Of a stretch of DNA of 56,642 nt, positions 36,751 through 45,302 are shown one piece after another. The translations under genes and the position numbers were made by a program. The notes below the pieces were generated by a model, which saw nothing but the letters and a program-made list of their open reading frames with translations, did not search any database and had not been told where the DNA came from. The stretch is from NCBI GenBank assembly GCA_017623605.1, contig JAGAOR010000007.1, positions 1 to 56,642 of the forward strand, read 5' to 3'. The stretch is from Clostridia bacterium. GTDB lineage: Bacteria; Bacillota; Clostridia; Christensenellales; Borkfalkiaceae. Numbering within the stretch: position 1 is the stretch's first letter; every line of letters starts with the position of its first letter.

Positions 36751-36776
36751 AAAGCCACCGAAACGGTGGCTTTTTT
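36751..36776 (+). terminator. Intrinsic terminator after the SSB-like gene
   Basis: AAAGCCACCG (36751-36760) pairs with CGGTGGCTTT (36764-36773) and T continues to 36776. Confidence 0.9.
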
Positions 36777-36794
36777 AGCGGTTTTTTACGGTTT

Positions 36795-38477
36795 TTAACG
36801 GTTTTTTGGCGTTACGAGCAACGTTTTATAATCGGTGTAGATCACGAAGCCCGCTTTGCTTTTGCTTGGCTTTTTTACGAATTTGCGCTTGCAATAATCG
36901 ACGGGGATCTTATCGCCGCCGCGTCCGTCGGAATAATACGCGCAAAGCTCGGCGGCGTATAAAAGCGTTTCATCTCGTACTTGCCTACCCTCTGTGAAGA
37001 TAATCGCGTGCGAGGAATGGTATTTTTGCGTGTGCAACCAAATATCGTCGGGAGAGGCGAGTCTGAGCAGCTTGTCGTTTTGCAGATTGTTTCGCCCAAG
37101 CAAGATTTTCATACCGTCGTGCTCGTATTCACGGAACGCTACGGGCGTTTCCTTTTTCTTTGCCCCCGCGCGCGCCTTGGGCGCGCGTAAAACCCCCGCT
37201 TCGATCAGCTCCGTTTCGATTTCCTTGAAATCCTCCGCGCTATCCGCCGCACCGATTGCCGCAAGTACGCTATCCGCGTAATCGAGCTCCGCTTCTTCCG
37301 CCGTTTTCATAGGCGTAAGAATTTCCTTCGTTCGCTTTTGTTTATTATACGCTTTGAAATATTTTTGCGCGTTTTTCGCAGGGGAAAGCAGGGGATCAAG
37401 CGCAATTTTTATCCGTTCTCCCGTTTCCGAATACCAATTTTCGAGTTCGATATGGCGCATACCCTTTTCGATACGGTATAAATTTGCCGTGAGCAGCTCG
37501 CCCTTTATTCGGTTTTCTTCCGCTCGCTCCGCTTCCTTTAAGCGTTCCAGCGTTTCCTGTAAACGTTTCGCCGCTTTCTTTTTAAGTGATCTTGCCGCGC
37601 CCTCCAACCGCCGTTTTTTATCCTCAAAGCCCTTTTTATTTTCGCGGTAGGAATAGAATTCGTCCTCGGCTTTACAAAGCGAGGGCATAGGCGAACCGCC
37701 GAAAACGGGGAATGCGAAAAAGTCGGTAGGCGCGCCGTTTTCCGTTTTCAAACACGGCTGGCAGGGCTCGTTTTCACAAAATTCGCCGATAAACGCCCAA
37801 AGGGGCATTCTCACCCGCGCCGCGCGGCATACGATCTCCCGTGCCGTGGGCAAGGCGAGTCCCGAAACGCGCTCGAAGAGAAAGCGCGCAAACGCTTCCT
37901 CGTCGTAGCCCTCGGCGTGCATTTCGTAAAAGTTTTGTTCAAGTGCACGCATACTTGCCTCGTCGAACGGGGAAATTTTATCCTGCGGAGCGGGGTATTC
38001 GTAGCGTGCGCCCGCGAGCAATACTCTATGGTTATCGTCCAAAAGCGCGGTGGTTTTGAGCGCGCCCAAAACGATTCCCGTTTCCGTTAAAACGATATTG
38101 GAATATTTACCCATAATCTCGCAATGGAGCACCCGTTCGCACTCGGAAAAATCGCTCGTGCACCTAAACGTGATTTCAATAATACGTTCGAAATCCTTTT
38201 GCTCGATTTTTAAAATTTCCGCGCCCTGTAAATGCTTTCGAAGCAGCATACAAAAATTAGGCGCAACCAAAGCGGGTTCTTTCTCCGTTTTCGACAAACA
38301 AACGCGGGCGTTCGACGCATTTGTGCTTAAAATGAGTTTAACCGTTGATTTTCCGGTGTATATAATAAAAGTAAGCTCGTCTTTATCCACTTGGGAGATG
38401 CGGTTGATCTTTCCGCCCGTGAGCAGAGCGTTCAGTTCTTTGGAAAGACGACGAATGTGAAAGGCGTCCTGCGGCAT
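36795..38477 (-). CDS. rqcH: Ribosome-quality-control protein RqcH (NFACT family, FbpA-like)
   Basis: Binds stalled 50S-peptidyl-tRNA complexes and recruits tRNA-Ala to add C-terminal alanine tails that mark the chain for ClpXP. 560 residues: NFACT-N (about 1-230, MPQDAFHIRRLSKEL...), a helix-hairpin-helix and a long basic coiled coil (about 270-400, KKKAAKRLQETLERLKEAERAEE), then NFACT-R with DIWLHTQKYHSSHAII near 475-490. Older annotations call it fibronectin-binding protein. The promoter at 38516-38544 is divergent from trigger factor, and clpP/clpX lie just beyond, a neat grouping of nascent-chain and proteolysis genes. Confidence 0.93.
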   Translation of the reverse strand: MPQDAFHIRRLSKELNALLTGGKINRISQVDKDELTFIIYTGKSTVKLILSTNASNARVCLSKTEKEPALVAPNFCMLLRKHLQGAEILKIEQKDFERIIEITFRCTSDFSECERVLHCEIMGKYSNIVLTETGIVLGALKTTALLDDNHRVLLAGARYEYPAPQDKISPFDEASMRALEQNFYEMHAEGYDEEAFARFLFERVSGLALPTAREIVCRAARVRMPLWAFIGEFCENEPCQPCLKTENGAPTDFFAFPVFGGSPMPSLCKAEDEFYSYRENKKGFEDKKRRLEGAARSLKKKAAKRLQETLERLKEAERAEENRIKGELLTANLYRIEKGMRHIELENWYSETGERIKIALDPLLSPAKNAQKYFKAYNKQKRTKEILTPMKTAEEAELDYADSVLAAIGAADSAEDFKEIETELIEAGVLRAPKARAGAKKKETPVAFREYEHDGMKILLGRNNLQNDKLLRLASPDDIWLHTQKYHSSHAIIFTEGRQVRDETLLYAAELCAYYSDGRGGDKIPVDYCKRKFVKKPSKSKAGFVIYTDYKTLLVTPKNR

Positions 38478-38515
38478 ACGGCGTTTTTTTCTCCTAAAAT
38501 AAAATCTTTTTTTTA

Positions 38516-38544
38516 ATTATAGCGTAAATTTCGGAAATTGTAAA
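38516..38544 (-). promoter_or_regulatory. Promoter of rqcH
   Basis: TTTACA (38544-38539), 17 nt, TATAAT (38521-38516). Confidence 0.75.
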
Positions 38545-38648
38545 TAAAAACGCTTTATTTTCTTCGATAAATATGATAAAATGTATGGGCAAAGCAAAAA
38601 AATATAATATAAATATGGCTCGATTGCCATAAAAATAGGAGAAGGATT

Positions 38649-39944
38649 ATGAAACACACTACCAAAGCGGCAGAAAAAAGCACCGTCAAAATCACTATGA
38701 AATTTGACGCAGAAGAATGGAAGAAAGCGCAAACCGACGCGTATTTGAAAACGAAAGGCAAGTTTGCGATCAACGGCTTCCGTAAGGGCAAAGCACCCAA
38801 GAGCGTGATCGAACACGTGTACGGCAAGGGTGTTTTCTACGAGGACGCGCTTAATCTTCTTTTCTCGGACAATTACGGGAAAATCCTCGATAAAAACGAA
38901 AAGAAATTTACCGTCGTGGGCGATCCCGACGTATCGGTGGAGGACCTTTCCGACGAGGGCGTAACGATGGTTGCCGTCGTACCCGTTAAGCCCGAAGTGA
39001 AAATTTCCGCTTATAAAGGTATTAAAATCAAAGAATACGCGTATACTGTTAAGGACGAAGAAATCGACGCGGAGCTTGATCGCTTACTTGATCGTAACGC
39101 GCGTAAAGTACCCGTTCAGGACCGCGCAGCGCAAAACGGAGATATTGCCAACATTGATTTCGTCGGCACGGTGGACGGCGTGAAATTCGACGGCGGCGAG
39201 GCGGAAGGCTTCGATTTGACGCTCGGTAGCGGACAATTTATCCCCGGCTTTGAAGATCAAGTCGTGGGAATGAATATCGGTGAAACGAAAGACGTAAACG
39301 TTACGTTCCCCGAAAATTATCAAGCGGAAAACCTGAAAGGGAAACCCGCTGTATTTAGCGTGAAGCTCAATTCTTTGCAAGGTAAGGAATTGCCCGAACT
39401 CACCGACGCATTCATTAAAGACGCAACGGGTAGCGAAACGATTGAGGCTTATAAAACGAAAACGAGAGAACGCTTGCAAGCAAACGCGGACAGAAAGGCA
39501 AACGACGATACGGAAAACAGTATTTTAGAAGCGATCGCGGCGAACGCGGAAGCGGAAATCCCCCAAGCTATGATCGAAAGAGAAATTGATTCGCTCGTTC
39601 AAAAATTTGAATATCAACTGATGTATCAGGGCTTGAAGCTTCAAGATTATCTCGATTTCTTGAAGGTTACCCTTTCCGATTTCAGAAAGAATTACGAAGA
39701 ACAAGCGAAAAAGAACGTGTTGAACCAACTCGTCATTTCCCAACTCATTAAAGAAGAAAATATCGAAGCAACCGACGAAGAAGTAGACGCAAAGGTTGCC
39801 GAGCAAGCGGCTTCCGTGAATAAAACTGCCGAGGAATACAAGAAAAATATGGATCCCCGTCAGTTCGATTATATCCGTAGCGACATCGTGCTTACTAAAC
39901 TTTTCAAATTCTTGAAAGAAAACAACGAAATGTATCAAGAATAA
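38649..39944 (+). CDS. tig: Trigger factor
   Basis: A ribosome-bound chaperone and prolyl isomerase. 431 residues: ribosome-binding N-domain with the signature GFRKGKAPKSVIE near 42-54, an FKBP-type PPIase domain (NIDFVGTVDGVKFDGGEAEGFDLTLGSGQFIPGFEDQVVGM near 160-200), then the helical chaperone arms. GGAGAAGG precedes the ATG. First of tig-clpP-clpX, the standard bacterial order, though long hairpin-rich spacing separates it from clpP, so clpP may be separately regulated. Confidence 0.97.
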   Translation: MKHTTKAAEKSTVKITMKFDAEEWKKAQTDAYLKTKGKFAINGFRKGKAPKSVIEHVYGKGVFYEDALNLLFSDNYGKILDKNEKKFTVVGDPDVSVEDLSDEGVTMVAVVPVKPEVKISAYKGIKIKEYAYTVKDEEIDAELDRLLDRNARKVPVQDRAAQNGDIANIDFVGTVDGVKFDGGEAEGFDLTLGSGQFIPGFEDQVVGMNIGETKDVNVTFPENYQAENLKGKPAVFSVKLNSLQGKELPELTDAFIKDATGSETIEAYKTKTRERLQANADRKANDDTENSILEAIAANAEAEIPQAMIEREIDSLVQKFEYQLMYQGLKLQDYLDFLKVTLSDFRKNYEEQAKKNVLNQLVISQLIKEENIEATDEEVDAKVAEQAASVNKTAEEYKKNMDPRQFDYIRSDIVLTKLFKFLKENNEMYQE

Positions 39945-39955
39945 AATCAATGAAT

Positions 39956-40133
39956 TGAACGCTTTGCGTTCGTGAAGAATGAATTTTCGCTCACGCTCAG
40001 TGAATTGCACGCGTAGCGTGCGTTGTGGAATTATTCGATAACGAAACGCTTTGCGTTTCAATTCACGGCGTAAGCCAATTCACGATTGCGGAGCAATCAA
40101 TTCACGAAAATCGTGAGATTTTCAATTCACTAA
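39956..40133. repeat. Cluster of five short hairpins between tig and clpP
   Basis: Perfect stems with 3-4 nt loops: GAACGC-ttt-GCGTTC, GCACGC-gta-GCGTGC, GAAACGC-ttt-GCGTTTC, GATTGC-gga-GCAATC and GAAAATC-gtga-GATTTTC, joined by AATTCAC-like linkers. Each stem has different bases, but stem length, loop size and linker are constant. Confidence 0.85.
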
Positions 40134-40146
40134 AAAGGAACTGTTT

Positions 40147-40737
40147 ATGGAAAAAAACGTTTTAATCCCCTACGTAGTCGAACGCACCTCTTCGGGCGAG
40201 CGTACTTACGATTTATATTCTCGCCTTTTGGACGATCGCATTATCTTTTTGAGCGGTGAAATCAACGACGCCGTCGCAAACACCGTCGTGGCGCAGCTGA
40301 TCTATTTGGAGGGCAAAGATCCTACCAAAGATATTAGCCTATATATCAATTCCCCCGGCGGCTCGGTTTCGGCGGGTATGGCGATCTACGACACAATGAA
40401 TTATATCAAATGCGACGTTTCGACGATCTGTATTGGGCTCGCGGCGAGTATGGGCGCGTTCCTGCTTTCGAGCGGTGCGCGCGGCAAGCGTTTTGCCCTG
40501 CCCAATTCGGAAATTATGATTCACCAGCCCCTTGGCGGCGCGCAAGGTCAAGCAAGCGATATTAAAATTCAAGCGGAGCATATCCTGCGCACGAAAGCCA
40601 AATTGAACCGTATTCTTTCCGAAAATACGGGCAAGGATCTCGCTTCGATCGAGCGCGACACCGACAGAGATCATTATATGTCTGCGGACGAGGCGCGTGC
40701 GTACGGCTTGATTGATAAGGTGTTCGTCAGAAGATAA
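40147..40737 (+). CDS. clpP: ATP-dependent Clp protease proteolytic subunit
   Basis: A serine protease that forms a tetradecameric barrel and works with ClpX. 196 residues with the catalytic triad Ser101 ([12 protein letters not shown]), His126 (IMIHQPLGG) and Asp171 ([10 protein letters not shown]). [16 protein letters not shown] near 69-84 forms the oxyanion region. There is no obvious long propeptide. AAGGAA precedes the ATG. clpX follows 141 bp downstream after a hairpin. Confidence 0.97.
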   Translation: MEKNVLIPYVVERTSSGERTYDLYSRLLDDRIIFLSGEINDAVANTVVAQLIYLEGKDPTKDISLYINSPGGSVSAGMAIYDTMNYIKCDVSTICIGLAASMGAFLLSSGARGKRFALPNSEIMIHQPLGGAQGQASDIKIQAEHILRTKAKLNRILSENTGKDLASIERDTDRDHYMSADEARAYGLIDKVFVRR

Positions 40738-40762
40738 ACGATTAAATTCTGATCTTTCTTTT

Positions 40763-40789
40763 CGCGCAAAACCGATTTGGCTTTGCGCG
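40763..40789 (+). terminator. Hairpin between clpP and clpX
   Basis: CGCGCAAA (40763-40770) pairs with TTTGCGCG (40782-40789), followed by GTATTTTT. It could attenuate read-through into clpX. Confidence 0.6.
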
Positions 40790-40878
40790 GTATTTTTCCA
40801 AAACTTTCAGTCAATAACATTTTTAGCGACCGCAGCATACGATAAAGCGGACGCCTTGACAATTACGGAGTATGAAAT

Positions 40879-42123
40879 ATGAGTAATAAGCATCAACATT
40901 GTTCTTTCTGCGGTAAGCCCAAGGAGGACGCACGCCGCCTAATCGCAGGTCCGGACGGCGCTTGTATTTGCGACGAGTGCGTCGAAATCTGCAAGTCTAT
41001 GGTGGACGAATGGCAGGAAGAAAAGAACCCCTCGGAAAAAGAAGTGCCTTTGAAAAAACCCGCCGAAATTAAGGCGGAGCTCGATCAATATATCGTCGGG
41101 CAGGACAAAGCAAAGCGCGTTTTATCCGTGGCGGTTTATAACCATTATAAACGCATTAACGCCGCCACGAAAGCGAAAGGGAAAAACGACGACGGTGTAG
41201 AGATTGAAAAGAGTAACGTTCTTTTGCTCGGTCCTACGGGTAGCGGAAAAACGCTTCTTGCAAGAACGCTCGCAAAAATTTTGAACGTGCCTTTTGCAAC
41301 GTCGGACGCCACTACCCTCACCGAAGCAGGATACGTGGGCGAGGACGTGGAAAATATTCTCTTAAAACTCATTCAAAACGCCGATTACGACATTGAACGT
41401 GCGCAACGCGGTATCATCTATATCGACGAAATCGACAAGATCGCAAGAAAAAGCGAAAACGTGTCGATCACCCGCGACGTATCGGGCGAGGGCGTACAGC
41501 AAGCACTTTTGAAGATCATTGAAAGTACCACGGCAAACGTGCCTCCACAGGGCGGCAGAAAACACCCCAACCAAGAATGTTTGCGTATTGATACGACAAA
41601 TATTCTCTTTATTTGCGGCGGGGCGTTCGTGGGCTTGGATAAGATCGTATCTTCCAGAAAAGACGACACCACGCTCGGCTTTGGCGGGAAAGTACGTTTG
41701 GGCGCAAACGAAGCGGATTATTCGGTACTCGACGACGTGAAACCGCAGGATTTAACCAAGTTTGGGCTTATTCCCGAATTCGTCGGCAGACTCCCTATCG
41801 TCGTTAGCCTCGAACCTTTAGGCGAGGACGCGTTAGTGAAAATTCTCACCGAACCGAAAAACGCGATCATCAAACAATATCAAAAACTCGTGGGCTACGA
41901 CGGCGTGAAACTGACGGTGGAGGCCGATGCAGTGCGCGAGATCGCGCAAACGGCGATCCGCTTGAAAACGGGCGCGCGCGGGCTTCGCACGATCATTGAA
42001 AACGTGATGACGGAGGTTATGTATAAAATCCCCTCGGAAACGGACGTGGAAGAGGTCGTGATCACGAAAGAATGTTTAACGGACGGCAAAGCTCCCAAGC
42101 TCGTCTACAAACAAACGGCGTAA
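40879..42123 (+). CDS. clpX: ATP-dependent Clp protease ATP-binding subunit ClpX
   Basis: A AAA+ unfoldase hexamer that feeds ClpP. 414 residues. N-terminal zinc-binding domain with Cys8, Cys11, Cys31 and Cys34; Walker A GPTGSGKT at 118-125; Walker [11 protein letters not shown] near 183; a ClpP-docking loop of the LGFG type near 264-267; and sensor-2 region [14 protein letters not shown] lies 8 nt before the ATG. RqcH-tagged chains and trigger-factor clients are known ClpXP substrates in Firmicutes, which fits the neighbouring genes. Confidence 0.97.
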   Translation: MSNKHQHCSFCGKPKEDARRLIAGPDGACICDECVEICKSMVDEWQEEKNPSEKEVPLKKPAEIKAELDQYIVGQDKAKRVLSVAVYNHYKRINAATKAKGKNDDGVEIEKSNVLLLGPTGSGKTLLARTLAKILNVPFATSDATTLTEAGYVGEDVENILLKLIQNADYDIERAQRGIIYIDEIDKIARKSENVSITRDVSGEGVQQALLKIIESTTANVPPQGGRKHPNQECLRIDTTNILFICGGAFVGLDKIVSSRKDDTTLGFGGKVRLGANEADYSVLDDVKPQDLTKFGLIPEFVGRLPIVVSLEPLGEDALVKILTEPKNAIIKQYQKLVGYDGVKLTVEADAVREIAQTAIRLKTGARGLRTIIENVMTEVMYKIPSETDVEEVVITKECLTDGKAPKLVYKQTA

Positions 42124-42146
42124 ATAAATTTGCATACTATAAATCC

Positions 42147-42184
42147 AAAGCCGCATTTACAAGTGTTCTTGTAAATGCGGCTTT
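42147..42184. terminator. Bidirectional terminator after clpX
   Basis: A perfect 17-bp stem (42147-42163 and 42168-42184, loop TGTT) with AAAG/CTTT ends, between convergent clpX and the 77-residue gene. Confidence 0.88.
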
Positions 42185-42198
42185 CTATATATTGCATA

Positions 42199-42432
42199 TC
42201 AAAACTTTCGTTGATAAAGCTCCTTTGCGATTTTATAAAAATCTTCTCGCTTTTCGTTAAAAACTCTATATAATTCGTGTTGATCTTCGGTTAACGCATC
42301 CACCAAATCGTTCTCCGCAATCCACATTTGACTTTGCGCCACCCGAAATGCGTAGTCCATATCATCACGGACTTTTTCTGCTATTTTGCCTATTGCTTCT
42401 CCTACTTCTTCGTTCGTAAACTTCTTTTTCAT
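42199..42432 (-). CDS. Small charged helical protein of unknown function, 77 residues
   Basis: Not recognised. The sequence (MKKKFTNEEVGEAIGKIAEKV...ELYQRKF) is almost wholly helical, highly charged and without a membrane segment; one or two amphipathic helices are likely. AAAGGAG sits 5 nt before the ATG. A strong promoter at 42666-42694 lies 235 nt upstream, and the long leader holds a 31-codon hydrophobic ORF whose start sits in an RNA hairpin. The A/T-rich base composition of the leader differs from the rest of the window, which may point to recent acquisition. Confidence 0.7.
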   Translation of the reverse strand: MKKKFTNEEVGEAIGKIAEKVRDDMDYAFRVAQSQMWIAENDLVDALTEDQHELYRVFNEKREDFYKIAKELYQRKF

Positions 42433-42462
42433 AACTTCTCCTTTGTATAATAAAAAGTGCGC

Positions 42463-42558
42463 CTACCGAAGTAAACGCACAAAAACGCAAACTCCAATAG
42501 TCGCCAAACCAACTCCATATATAGGTGTAACCACAATAGAAGTATACGGAATTTGCAT
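42463..42558 (-). CDS. Candidate 31-residue hydrophobic peptide
   Basis: ATG at 42558 to TAG at 42463. The peptide starts MQIPYTSIVV, holds one membrane-length hydrophobic segment and ends in the basic VRLLR. No Shine-Dalgarno is visible. The start codon is in the 8-nt loop of a long hairpin (42535-42582): 10 perfect base pairs, a small internal loop and 6 more. A sequestered start and one small hydrophobic helix are features of type I toxins and regulated membrane peptides. This is inference from sequence form only; the ORF may not be expressed. Confidence 0.35.
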   Translation of the reverse strand: MQIPYTSIVVTPIYGVGLATIGVCVFVRLLR

Positions 42559-42582
42559 TTTATCAAATTCAGTACTTCTATT
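42535..42582 (-). promoter_or_regulatory. Hairpin enclosing the start codon of the 31-residue ORF
   Basis: AATAGAAGTA (42535-42544) pairs with TACTTCTATT (42573-42582). AATTTG (42550-42555) pairs with CAAATT (42564-42569). The loop holds the ATG. Confidence 0.55.
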
Positions 42583-42665
42583 ATGGCAAAAATAAAATAT
42601 AATTATCCTTAAAAAAGAAAAAATTACACCATATTTTGCGTATATTCAGTTGATTTGGCATATTT

Positions 42666-42694
42666 AGAATAGCACATAGAAAAGTATTTGTCAA
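42666..42694 (-). promoter_or_regulatory. Promoter of the small-gene transcript
   Basis: TTGACA (42694-42689), 17 nt, TATTCT (42671-42666). Confidence 0.75.
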
Positions 42695-42711
42695 GCGTTT
42701 AAAGATAAAAA

Positions 42712-42735
42712 CCCTCGACTTTTACAAGTCGGGGG
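42712..42735 (-). terminator. Terminator of the RNase G gene
   Basis: CCCCCGACTT / AAGTCGAGGG stem with one mismatch and a GTAA loop, followed on the minus strand by TTTTTATCTTT. Confidence 0.85.
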
Positions 42736-42754
42736 CAATCTTTCATAAGCTATA

Positions 42755-44260
42755 TCAATAAAGGATCTGCGCTTTATCGGGCAGGTGGAGAACGTTTGAA
42801 TTATCACCGCGCACCGTGAAAAATTCTTCTCTATACGTTTTATGAGGTATGAGATATACCCGTTTATCCTTCCAACGGTTTTTCGCTTCGATCGAAAATA
42901 CGCCCTCACTTAAAATTTTATGCATAATCCCTTCGTGTAAATCGACTACCGTAGCGCTATAACCGTCGGCGAAGCAATCGAGAATTGCCGCGCGGATTTG
43001 CATAAACGTGAATATATCCTCGTGTACCTCTCCCATACCGCCACAATGCGCGCAAGGCTTTATTAAAAAGGACATTGCTTCGTTTCCCACGCGCTTGCGC
43101 GTAAATTGCGTTAAGCACAGCTCGCTCATAGGGAGTACGTTGCATTTCGCTTTATCTTGCGCGAGCGCGTTACGTAACGCTTCCGTAATCGCCTCTTTAT
43201 GCGCCTCGTCCGTCATATCTATGAAGTCCACTACGACGATTCCACCGATATTCCGAAGCCGAACCTGCCGCGCGATCTCTTTCGCCGCTTCTAAATTTAC
43301 CGCAAATACCGTTTCTTCCAAACTCGTTTCGCCTACGTAGCTACCTGTGTTTACGTCGATTACCGTAAGTGCTTCCGTGGGATCAATCACCAAATACCCC
43401 CCGTTTTCGAGCGACACGGTGGGGCGCGTGGCTTCGTATACGAGCGGGGTGATACCGTATTCTTTGAGCATCGAGCGTTCGCCGTCGTATTTGATCAGCT
43501 TTTTTTCGGGTACGTCGCCTCGCAACCGAATGAGCGCGCGAAGCTTTTGATACAGCTCCTCGTCGCCTACGCGAATCGCTACGAGCTCGTCCCCGAAGCT
43601 ATCGCGCATAATCCGTACGGGCAGCTCCTCGTCCTCGTAAAGTACGTCGCCGACTACTGCTTTTTCCGCCTCGTTACATAACTGCGCGTATAGCTTTTTC
43701 AAATAGTCCGCTTCCGTTTTTAATTGCTTTTGCGTGGCAAGCGGTGCTTGTGTGCGCACGATAAAGCCCTCGTTTACGCTCGTTCGCATTTTTTCTACGT
43801 TTTTTAACAGCTTTTCCCGCTGTTTTTCGTCTGTGATCTTACGAGAAATGCCCAAAAAATCCGTCGTCGGCAGATAAATAATATGCTTACCCACCAAGGA
43901 CAGGTGCGTCGTTACTTTCGCTCCCTTATTCCCGCGCGGCGGCTTGGTTACTTGCACTAAAATCTCGTCGCCGACTTTTAATTTGAGCGGCTTTACGTTC
44001 GTTTCTACGAGCGTACCGTCGTATTTGGTGTAATCGGTATACGTTTCTTCCATAGAAAGATAACAATTCTTATGTAAGCCACACGCAATAAAAGCGGCGT
44101 TCATACCCGAAAGCACGTTCACCACCTTGCCTTTATAAATATTCCCAACGATATTGCCATAGTCTTCCCGTTCTACGGAAAATTCGGCGAGCTTGCCGTC
44201 TTCTACCAAAGCGGCGAACTGCCGACCGCAAAACCGATCGAAAAACCATTCTTTTTTCAT
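42755..44260 (-). CDS. rng: Ribonuclease G / RNase E family endoribonuclease
   Basis: Cleaves single-stranded RNA in rRNA maturation and mRNA decay. From the ATG at 44260 (GGGGAG 10 nt upstream) it has 501 residues, the RNase G length without the long RNase E tail. S1-like domain near 35-130 (NIYKGKVVNVLSGMNAAFI), catalytic core with VIDVNTGSYVG and VVDFIDM, and the zinc-link CAHCGG near the end. A promoter (TTGCAA, 17 nt, TATACT, 44342-44314) ends 5 nt before an in-frame ATG at 44308, so a leaderless longer form of 517 residues is also possible. It lies downstream of the M50/SpoIVFA pair, as in many Clostridia. Confidence 0.93.
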   Translation of the reverse strand: MKKEWFFDRFCGRQFAALVEDGKLAEFSVEREDYGNIVGNIYKGKVVNVLSGMNAAFIACGLHKNCYLSMEETYTDYTKYDGTLVETNVKPLKLKVGDEILVQVTKPPRGNKGAKVTTHLSLVGKHIIYLPTTDFLGISRKITDEKQREKLLKNVEKMRTSVNEGFIVRTQAPLATQKQLKTEADYLKKLYAQLCNEAEKAVVGDVLYEDEELPVRIMRDSFGDELVAIRVGDEELYQKLRALIRLRGDVPEKKLIKYDGERSMLKEYGITPLVYEATRPTVSLENGGYLVIDPTEALTVIDVNTGSYVGETSLEETVFAVNLEAAKEIARQVRLRNIGGIVVVDFIDMTDEAHKEAITEALRNALAQDKAKCNVLPMSELCLTQFTRKRVGNEAMSFLIKPCAHCGGMGEVHEDIFTFMQIRAAILDCFADGYSATVVDLHEGIMHKILSEGVFSIEAKNRWKDKRVYLIPHKTYREEFFTVRGDNSNVLHLPDKAQILY

Positions 44261-44348
44261 GCGTTTATCGTCTCCCCGAAAATTTTTTAATCGCGAATCG
44301 TACACCATTTATTAGTATAACACACTACGCGAAGTTTTGCAAGAAATT

Positions 44349-45302
44349 TTATTCAATTTGTGGGATTTTATCCGTTTTTAACCCGTTTTTTATCATTTTT
44401 AGACTATCATACGGTGTTTTTGCCCGCAAAAACCACGCGGAAAGCTCGTTTTGCGGCAGATCGAACAGGTGCTTTTCCTTTTCGTCGTAGACTTCGAGAA
44501 CCAAATAGCTACCGCGGGTGAGAAAGCCGAGCACGTCTTTGATCGGGCAACTATCCAGCACCGCTACCCGTTTGAGTTCAACCCCTTTTTGTAACGCGTC
44601 CTTACAGGAAAAATCCATTTTTCCGTACGTCGCGCGCTCCTTATTGCCCACGCCGCCAAGCAATAAAAAGCCACCGAATAAAAGCAGGGAAACGTTTTTG
44701 GGCGTAACGAGCGCGAACGCGACGAAAAAGCACGCCGAGATCGTGAGCGTGAACACCCGACAAATCTTTTCCGCTTTTTCTTCCGCTTTGCCCGTTTTCG
44801 CTTCCTTTTGCGCAAACGCGCGAACGAGCACGCAACGAAGTACCCGCCCGCCGTCGAGCGGATACGCGGGCAATAAATTGACGAGCGCAATCGCGAGCGA
44901 GGTGTAGCACGCGGTGTCCGTGAACGCGTACACGGTAGGGGTTAACCACCATAAAGCCACGAAAAATACCGCCGTTAAAAGGTTACAGAGCGGTCCGCAA
45001 ATCGCCACGAAAATTTCGTCCTTTAAAGAAATACCGCTCAAATCGCCGTCGATCACCGCGCCGAAAGGCATAAGCACGATTTTATTGAGTTTATATCCAA
45101 GCTTTGCCGCCGCGAACGCGTGCGCGCACTCGTGCTCAATGGCAACGAGGCAACTCATTAAAAATAGAAACAGCTCGCCCGTGAAAGAGTACCAAATCCC
45201 CACCGCCCAAAAAAGGGGGTGGAGTTTGAGCCGCGGCAAGCCCGCCCATTCGGAAAGCTTTGCGCGGCGGGAGGGGGTTCCTTCCCGCCGCGCACTTTTC
45301 AT
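44349..45302 (-). CDS. M50 site-2 metalloprotease, SpoIVFB-like
   Basis: An intramembrane zinc protease of about 317 residues. The start at 45302 overlaps the upstream stop by 4 nt (ATGA). Membrane segments fill the first 200 residues. The HExxH motif is HECAH near 57-61 and the third ligand lies in NLLPAYPLDGGRVL near 140-153. A C-terminal soluble CBS-like part follows. SpoIVFB cleaves pro-sigma-K in spore formers. Pairing with the SpoIVFA-like gene upstream and RNase G downstream matches the spoIVF locus, but here rplU is 10 kb away on the other strand. I cannot tell whether this organism sporulates. Confidence 0.88.
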   Translation of the reverse strand: MKSARREGTPSRRAKLSEWAGLPRLKLHPLFWAVGIWYSFTGELFLFLMSCLVAIEHECAHAFAAAKLGYKLNKIVLMPFGAVIDGDLSGISLKDEIFVAICGPLCNLLTAVFFVALWWLTPTVYAFTDTACYTSLAIALVNLLPAYPLDGGRVLRCVLVRAFAQKEAKTGKAEEKAEKICRVFTLTISACFFVAFALVTPKNVSLLLFGGFLLLGGVGNKERATYGKMDFSCKDALQKGVELKRVAVLDSCPIKDVLGFLTRGSYLVLEVYDEKEKHLFDLPQNELSAWFLRAKTPYDSLKMIKNGLKTDKIPQIE

